NCBI RefSeq assembly: GCF_900112475.1
Contig: NZ_FOLW01000019.1
Coordinates: 1 to 35,182, forward strand
Source of the DNA: Pragia fontium DSM 5563 = ATCC 49100
Lineage (GTDB): Bacteria; Pseudomonadota; Gammaproteobacteria; Enterobacterales; Enterobacteriaceae
Direction: 5' to 3'
DNA: 35,182 bases
Part shown: positions 30,384-35,182 of the stretch, piece by piece
Layout of the letters: each line of letters begins with the position of its first letter
Numbering within the stretch: position 1 is the stretch's first letter
Made by a program: the position numbers and the translations under genes
The notes under the pieces: model-generated
The model's database searches: none
What the model was told of the DNA's origin: nothing
The model's input: the letters and a program-made list of their open reading frames with translations, nothing else

Positions 30384-30826
30384 CGCATCACCTGACTATT
30401 TAGCCACAGCGTTAAATTGAAGATCGCATCAATGACTGACATATGCTTTCGATTAAAAAACAAAGAACATCAATTTATTTACTAGGTTTAATATTAACTT
30501 TATTAATAATCGTCAAGCGTTATTCAATATCATTTGTTAATTCTGCTAACCAGCCCAAGTTTTATGCCAACAACCGTAGATCTTTAGACTGTTTGCCATT
30601 TTGAACATTCAGCAAGAGATATAACGAATTAAGAAACCAATACATTAACCTATTAACACTATGAATAATTTTACATGATTTTATTTTTCATTCCGTTACC
30701 GAAAAACGCTCAACTATGCTGATTTCTACATTCTAAGAATTGAAATGTATCAAGCGCCGAGACTGAGAATACGTCACTCTTTTATCAATGCCATAACATT
30801 TAATTAACTTAATATAGGGCGCGATA
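30384..30826. promoter_or_regulatory. Divergent promoter region of the hydroxyproline cluster
   Basis: A 443-base A/T-rich spacer between the regulator (minus) and the epimerase (plus). It must hold both start sites, but no -35/-10 pair stands out, as is usual for activator-dependent promoters. Repeated TTAAC words (around 30644-30657, ATTAACC then ATTAAC) are possible half-sites for the AraC protein. Nothing coding is visible. Confidence 0.5.
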
Positions 30827-31774
30827 ATGACATCTTCTTCATTTACGGCAATCCGCGTTATTGATTCTCATACAGCAGGAGAACCTACACGATTAGTCAT
30901 TGATGGCTTTCCTTCTCTCGGCCATAACGGTATTGCCGAACAACGCGCCCGTTTTGAAGCAGAATTTGACCACTGGCGCTGTGCAACCATTCTGGAACCG
31001 AGAGGAAATGATGTTTTAGTGGGTGCTCTACTTTGCCCCCCCACTTCTCCAGACTCCTGCGCTGGCGTTATTTTCTTTAATAACGCAGGGTATTTAGGCA
31101 TGTGCGGTCATGGCACTATCGGCGTGGTTGCCTCTTTGGCTTATTTAGGCCGAATCGGTGTGGGTATTCATCGAATTGATACGCCCGTTGGTACTGTTGA
31201 AGCCCAGTTGCACCAAGATGGCAGCGTCACCGTCCGCAATGTACCCGCTTACCGTTATCGCCAGCAGGTTATGGTCGATGTCCCTGAATACGGTACAGTT
31301 TGCGGGGATATTGCCTGGGGAGGAAACTGGTTCTTCCTTATCGGTGAGCACCACCTCACGATTGACCTGCAAAACGTCGAAGCCTTAACACATTTTAGCT
31401 GGGCAGTCCGCCAGGCTCTTGAAAAAGCAAATATTTGTGGTGATGACGGTGGTCTCATCGATCATATTGAACTTTTCAGCCCGGATAATAAAGCCGATAG
31501 CCGCAACTTTGTTTTATGCCCCGGTAAAGCTTACGACCGTTCCCCTTGTGGCACCGGCACCAGTGCCAAACTGGCCTGTCTGGCGGCGGACGGTTTGCTT
31601 CACCCTGGGGAAATTTGGCGGCAGGCGAGCGTTATTGGCAGCGAATTTCAGGCTTCCTATGAAATTGAAAATGGAAAAATCATCCCCTCTATTAGAGGAC
31701 ATGCTTATATCTGTGCTGACAGTCAGCTGTTGATTGACAGTAAAGATCCGTTTGCCTGGGGTATTCAAGAATGA
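30827..31774 (+). CDS. 4-hydroxyproline 2-epimerase (proline racemase family)
   Basis: The 315-residue enzyme carries the [10 protein letters not shown] signature near the start and both catalytic cysteines of the family: C93 in GMCGHGTIG and C241 in [10 protein letters not shown]. Two cysteines indicate a racemase or epimerase, whereas the trans-3-hydroxyproline dehydratases of the same family have a threonine at one site. It turns trans-4-hydroxy-L-proline into cis-4-hydroxy-D-proline, the substrate of the three-subunit dehydrogenase encoded next. Literature names differ (hypRE, lhpA). Its stop overlaps the next start (ATGA). Proline racemase activity is less likely, given the pathway neighbours. 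Confidence 0.93.
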   Translation: MTSSSFTAIRVIDSHTAGEPTRLVIDGFPSLGHNGIAEQRARFEAEFDHWRCATILEPRGNDVLVGALLCPPTSPDSCAGVIFFNNAGYLGMCGHGTIGVVASLAYLGRIGVGIHRIDTPVGTVEAQLHQDGSVTVRNVPAYRYRQQVMVDVPEYGTVCGDIAWGGNWFFLIGEHHLTIDLQNVEALTHFSWAVRQALEKANICGDDGGLIDHIELFSPDNKADSRNFVLCPGKAYDRSPCGTGTSAKLACLAADGLLHPGEIWRQASVIGSEFQASYEIENGKIIPSIRGHAYICADSQLLIDSKDPFAWGIQE

Positions 31775-32934
31775 ATCAAAAGCGGGCTTCTCAGGCTAAT
31801 GCGGATATTGTCATTATCGGTGCAGGCATCATCGGTGCTGCCTGTGCCTACCGTTTGGCGCAGGATGGCTACCGCGTTTTAATTTTGGATAATGGCACCG
31901 CCGCGGCAACCGCCGCAGGTATGGGCCATCTGGTTTGTTTAGATGATAATCCGGCAGAACTGGCTTTAAGCCATTACTCAATTTCACTGTGGCGTCAGTT
32001 AGCCAACCAGATGCCGGAGAGCTGTGCCTGGAGTGACTGCGGGACATTATGGCTGGCCAATAATGCAGATGAAATGGAAATAGCGCGACAAAAAAAACAG
32101 CGTTTATCCGAATGGCAAATAGAGAGCCAACTGCTGAATCCATCGCAAGTTGCTCTGGCGGAACCGATGCTACGCAGCGGGCTTGCCGGTGGTTTAGTTG
32201 TCCCTAGCGACAGTATTTTATATGCGCCGAATGTGGCTAAATGGTTAATCAATGCGGCCAGCCATCGGGTAACGCTGCAACAGGCTAACGTCATCGGTCT
32301 GGAAGAACAAAACGTGATCCTGTCCGATGGGCGCAGGATAACAGCCCCGGCAATTATACTGGCTAACGGTCTACGGGCGATTGATCTATTACCGGAATTA
32401 CCTCTTGTTGCCAAAAAAGGTCATTTAGCAATCACCGATCGTTATCCCACTCGTACAACACATCAATTAGTCGAACTGGGTTACGCCGCAAGCGCCCATG
32501 CCAGCAGCGGTACCTCCGTCGCCTTTAATGTTCAACCTCGCCCTACCGGACAATTGCTTATCGGCTCATCACGTCAATTTGATACCTTAGATAGCAATGT
32601 TGAGCTGCCGATATTACGCAGCATGCTGCAACGTGCACAAAGCTATTTACCCGATTTAGCCACAATGAACATTATCCGCTGTTGGACAGGATTTCGCGCC
32701 GCATCGCCGGACGGATTGCCCTTATTGGGGCAACATCCACGCTATCGCGGATTATGGTTAGCCGTGGGTCACGAAGGGCTAGGAGTAACAACGGCTTCTG
32801 GCAGCGCAGATATATTAGCGGCATTACTGCAGGGACATGCATCGCCCATTGATGCAACGCCTTATCTGGCCAGCAGGTTCCTTGATTCTGAACCTAATCC
32901 GCTTTCTTCTCCCACCGCAATCGATGGGGTTTAA
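31771..32934 (+). CDS. D-hydroxyproline dehydrogenase, DAO-type FAD subunit
   Basis: The 387-residue flavoprotein of the D-amino acid oxidase fold starts with the dinucleotide-binding motif [20 protein letters not shown] and the acidic end of the second strand (VLILDNG). The C-terminal block [18 protein letters not shown] and [19 protein letters not shown] are typical of this fold. It is the subunit expected to oxidise cis-4-hydroxy-D-proline to pyrroline-4-hydroxy-2-carboxylate. The two genes that follow supply the iron-sulfur and second flavin subunits, as in the heteromeric D-hydroxyproline dehydrogenases of Pseudomonas. It overlaps the epimerase by 4 bases. Confidence 0.9.
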   Translation: MNQKRASQANADIVIIGAGIIGAACAYRLAQDGYRVLILDNGTAAATAAGMGHLVCLDDNPAELALSHYSISLWRQLANQMPESCAWSDCGTLWLANNADEMEIARQKKQRLSEWQIESQLLNPSQVALAEPMLRSGLAGGLVVPSDSILYAPNVAKWLINAASHRVTLQQANVIGLEEQNVILSDGRRITAPAIILANGLRAIDLLPELPLVAKKGHLAITDRYPTRTTHQLVELGYAASAHASSGTSVAFNVQPRPTGQLLIGSSRQFDTLDSNVELPILRSMLQRAQSYLPDLATMNIIRCWTGFRAASPDGLPLLGQHPRYRGLWLAVGHEGLGVTTASGSADILAALLQGHASPIDATPYLASRFLDSEPNPLSSPTAIDGV

Positions 32935-32937
32935 ACT

Positions 32938-33195
32938 ATGCATCAACAACAAAATAGAGTGATGATAACGATTGATGGCGACTCTTTTTCCGTTCCTCAG
33001 GGCATAACGGTCGCTGTTGCATTGGATTTAACCGGACATCCCCAGTGTCGGCAATCAGTAACCCATCAAAACCGCCTCCCTTTTTGCGGAATGGGAATTT
33101 GTCAGGAGTGTCGAGTAACAGTTAACGGACAACGCCGTCCCGCCTGCCAAACCCTTTGCAGCGAAGGAATGAACATAGAGAGAACCTCATCATGA
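32938..33195 (+). CDS. D-hydroxyproline dehydrogenase, small [2Fe-2S] subunit
   Basis: An 85-residue ferredoxin-like protein with cysteines C50, C55, C58 and C70 (PFCGMGICQECRV then RPACQT), the plant-type [2Fe-2S] spacing C-x4-C-x2-C-x11-C. It corresponds to the gamma subunit of D-hydroxyproline dehydrogenase and passes electrons between the flavin subunits. It starts 3 bases after the preceding gene; the ribosome site (GGGGT) is weak, so translation is probably coupled. Its stop overlaps the next start. Confidence 0.9.
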   Translation: MHQQQNRVMITIDGDSFSVPQGITVAVALDLTGHPQCRQSVTHQNRLPFCGMGICQECRVTVNGQRRPACQTLCSEGMNIERTSS

Positions 33196-34463
33196 ATCAG
33201 ACCTTATTTTCCAGCGTTAGCAAAAAACATTGTCAGATTTTAATCGTCGGGGCTGGGCCTGCCGGTATGTCGGCGGCAAAAGCGGCGGCGGAAAGCGGAC
33301 AGAAAGTGATAATGATTGATGATAATCCTGTACCCGGCGGACAAATATGGCGTGATGGCGCCAATGTTACTTTACCGCCGCTGGCGGTGAAATATCGCCA
33401 ACATTTAGCGGCATTATCAAACGTTGAGATCTTAAGCGGCAGCAAAATTATTGCCCCAGGCGGTTCACAAAGCGTGATTTATGAAAATATGTCCGGCTGT
33501 GGTGAAATTTATTACCAGAGCCTGATTATTTGCAGCGGAGCGCGTGAAATACTCTTGCCCTTCCCCGGTTGGACGCTGCCTGGCGTAATCGGAGCCGGAG
33601 GCCTGCAAGCCATGATTAAAGGAGGGCTTCAGCTACAGAATCAGCGCATTGTTATTGCTGGCAGCGGTCCGTTGCTGTTGGCGGTAGCGACCAGCGTCAA
33701 TCAAGCTGGCGGCAACATAGCCGGCCTGTTTGAACAGACATCATGGCGAGCTCTGTTCTCTTTTGCTTTCACTCTTTGGCATTGGCCGACAAAATTCTAT
33801 CAGGCTCTTACCTCATTCAATTCTGCTTATCGCGCGAATAGCTATGTTTTAGAAGCGCTGGGAGACAAGCAAATTGAAGCAGTACGGATACAGCAAGGAA
33901 CAACGGAAAAAATCATCCCCTGCGACAGACTTGCCTGTGGATTTGGCTTAGAGCCCAATACGGATTTGGGACAATTATTAGGTTGTCGATTAGAGAGTCG
34001 TGCCTTAGCGGTAGATGAACGGCAACAAAGTTCAGTAGAAAACATTTACGCTGCCGGGGAATGCTCAGGCATTGGCGGTGGTGAGCTGTCATTAGTGGAA
34101 GGCGCTATTGCAGGCTATAGCGCAACACAGCAATACCAACGCGCAGAGGAACTGATTAAACAACGACAAAAATGGCAGCACTTTGCTAATAAAATCATCC
34201 AAACATTTCCGTTAAGGGATGAATTAAAAACACTCGCACGACCAGATACCCTGATTTGTCGCTGTGAAGATGTGCCATTTTCGATGCTTGAACCACATAC
34301 CAACTGGCGGCAGGCAAAATTAAATAGCCGCTGCGGCATGGGTGCCTGTCAGGGGAAAATATGCGCTACCGCAGCCTATCACCTGCTTGGCTGGCAAACT
34401 CCGCCGCCAAGAATACCGTTGTCTCCGGTACGCGTACAAAGCTTAACGAATGAAGAAAAGTGA
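33192..34463 (+). CDS. D-hydroxyproline dehydrogenase, FAD/NAD-type subunit with C-terminal iron-sulfur site
   Basis: The 423-residue protein has an FAD-binding fold at the N-terminus (ILIVGAGPAGMSAAKAAAES, then DDNPVPGGQIW), a second dinucleotide motif (VIAGSGPLLLAVA), and a BFD-like [2Fe-2S] C-terminal domain with C356, C358, C381 and C386 (CRC and RCGMGACQG). This is the architecture of the alpha subunit in D-hydroxyproline dehydrogenase, related to HcnB and octopine oxidase subunits. I start it at ATG 33192, which overlaps the previous stop (ATGA); an in-frame ATG at 33156 lies inside the ferredoxin gene. The electron acceptor is likely quinone or another carrier and cannot be read from sequence. 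Confidence 0.9.
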   Translation: MNQTLFSSVSKKHCQILIVGAGPAGMSAAKAAAESGQKVIMIDDNPVPGGQIWRDGANVTLPPLAVKYRQHLAALSNVEILSGSKIIAPGGSQSVIYENMSGCGEIYYQSLIICSGAREILLPFPGWTLPGVIGAGGLQAMIKGGLQLQNQRIVIAGSGPLLLAVATSVNQAGGNIAGLFEQTSWRALFSFAFTLWHWPTKFYQALTSFNSAYRANSYVLEALGDKQIEAVRIQQGTTEKIIPCDRLACGFGLEPNTDLGQLLGCRLESRALAVDERQQSSVENIYAAGECSGIGGGELSLVEGAIAGYSATQQYQRAEELIKQRQKWQHFANKIIQTFPLRDELKTLARPDTLICRCEDVPFSMLEPHTNWRQAKLNSRCGMGACQGKICATAAYHLLGWQTPPPRIPLSPVRVQSLTNEEK

Positions 34464-34598
34464 AAACAGTGATGTAAATGCCATATTCCTCCCTCCAGCT
34501 CATCTATAATAACCCGATGCGGTTAATCATCGTATTAACCATACAATAATAACAAACCTTAACCATTCACTAAAAACTGGAACATTTGGAGGAGTGCA
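34464..34598 (+). promoter_or_regulatory. frdA promoter region
   Basis: This 135-base spacer contains TATAAT (34505-34510) without a good -35, and TACAAT (34542-34547) 56 bases before frdA. Between them is a perfect inverted repeat, GGTTAAT (34521-34527) and ATTAACC (34534-34540), with 6 bases between the arms. frd operons are activated by Fnr without oxygen, but the repeat does not fit the TTGAT-N4-ATCAA site. No terminator of the upstream operon is visible. Confidence 0.45.
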
Positions 34599-35182
34599 GT
34601 GCAAACCTTTAACGCAGATATTGCTATCATCGGGGCAGGTGGCGGCGGTCTTCGTGCAGCCATTGCCGCTGCCGAAGCTCATCCTGACAGTACCATCGCC
34701 CTCATTTCTAAAGTCTACCCCATGCGCAGCCACACCGTGGCCGCCGAAGGGGGCTCCGCCGCCGTCCTCAAGCCTGAAGACAGCTTCGAGTCCCACTTCC
34801 ACGACACCGTCGCCGGTGGGGACTGGCTTTGTGAACAGGACGTCGTGCAATTCTTCGTCGAGAACAGCCCTCGCGAAATGATACAAATGGAGCAGTGGGG
34901 CTGCCCATGGAGCCGTAAAGACGATGGCTCCATCGATGTCCGTCGTTTCGGCGGCATGAAAATCGAACGTACCTGGTTTGCCGCCGATAAAACCGGCTTC
35001 CATATGCTCCACACCCTGTTCCAAACTTCCCTCAAGTACCCGAACATCAAGCGCTTCGATGAACACTTCGTTCTCGACCTGCTCTCCGATGAAGGTCATG
35101 CCCGTGGTCTGGTGGCCATGAACATGATGGAAGGCACCCTGATTCAAATCCGCGCCAATGCGGTAGTGATGGCTACCGGCGG
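34599..35182 (+). CDS. frdA: Fumarate reductase flavoprotein subunit, N-terminal 194 residues (partial)
   Basis: The frame starts at GTG 34599, with GGAGG (34588-34592) 6 bases upstream, and runs open to the window end. The translation begins MQTFNADIAIIGAGGGGLRA and is collinear with E. coli FrdA. H45 in YPMRSHTVAAEGGSAA is the histidine that carries covalent FAD. Blocks HFHDTVAGGDWLCEQDVV and FGGMKIERTWFAADKTGFHM follow. With FrdBCD it would reduce fumarate with menaquinol during anaerobic growth. The full protein is about 600 residues. Codons become strongly C-ending from about 34730 on, unlike the upstream cluster. Confidence 0.97.
   Translation, partial: MQTFNADIAIIGAGGGGLRAAIAAAEAHPDSTIALISKVYPMRSHTVAAEGGSAAVLKPEDSFESHFHDTVAGGDWLCEQDVVQFFVENSPREMIQMEQWGCPWSRKDDGSIDVRRFGGMKIERTWFAADKTGFHMLHTLFQTSLKYPNIKRFDEHFVLDLLSDEGHARGLVAMNMMEGTLIQIRANAVVMATG

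Noticed and set aside
34511..34540. An Fnr box in front of frdA
   Set aside because: The inverted repeat has the core TTAAT-N6-ATTAA, not TTGAT-N4-ATCAA.

Overview
The window is chromosomal DNA of an enterobacterium (order Enterobacterales). It is not E. coli or Salmonella: the RNA polymerase and ribosomal proteins are close to E. coli but differ at many positions, and the neighbouring gene blocks are joined differently. A Budviciaceae-like genus (Budvicia, Pragia, Limnobaculum) is my best guess from gene content, but I cannot test it here.

Layout. (1) 1-345: 5' part of an IS200-type element, cut by the window edge, lying directly behind the rpoC terminator. (2) 392-14652, minus strand: the classical information-processing block, read thrU-tyrU-glyT-thrT tRNAs, tuf (tufB locus), secE-nusG, rplK-rplA, rplJ-rplL, rpoB-rpoC. 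Recognisable control signals include a stringent-type tRNA promoter, promoters for secE and rplK, an L1-type site in the rplK leader, an L10-type rplJ leader, an rplL-rpoB attenuator with a long hairpin, hairpins between rpoB and rpoC, and terminators after tuf and rpoC. (3) 15233-22622, plus strand: atoS-atoC and atoDAEB for short-chain fatty acid and acetoacetate use. The atoD promoter region shows a full sigma-54 design: overlapping palindromes as enhancer, an IHF consensus site, and a -24/-12 promoter. (4) 23097-25284: a two-gene operon of an inositol-monophosphatase-family phosphatase and a UhpC-like organophosphate transporter, closed by a strong bidirectional terminator. (5) 25407-34463: a divergent hydroxyproline catabolic cluster. 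On the minus strand are a PAS-AraC regulator, pyrroline-4-hydroxy-2-carboxylate deaminase, 2-oxoglutarate semialdehyde dehydrogenase and a pyrroline-2-carboxylate reductase. On the plus strand are hydroxyproline 2-epimerase and a three-subunit D-hydroxyproline dehydrogenase. (6) 34599-35182: the start of frdA, cut by the window edge.

How the parts work together. Hydroxyproline would be epimerised, oxidised, deaminated and oxidised again to 2-oxoglutarate; the reductase would recover proline from the related pyrroline. The ato genes activate acetoacetate or short-chain acids with CoA and cleave acetoacetyl-CoA to acetyl-CoA, under AtoSC control. About 20 kb of catabolic genes thus lies between two conserved loci, the tufB tRNA operon and frd. 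The least explained items are the phosphatase/UhpC-like pair, the hydroxyproline cluster that lacks a transporter, the tRNA-Tyr 3'-end remnant in the tRNA operon, and several clean inverted repeats in spacers.
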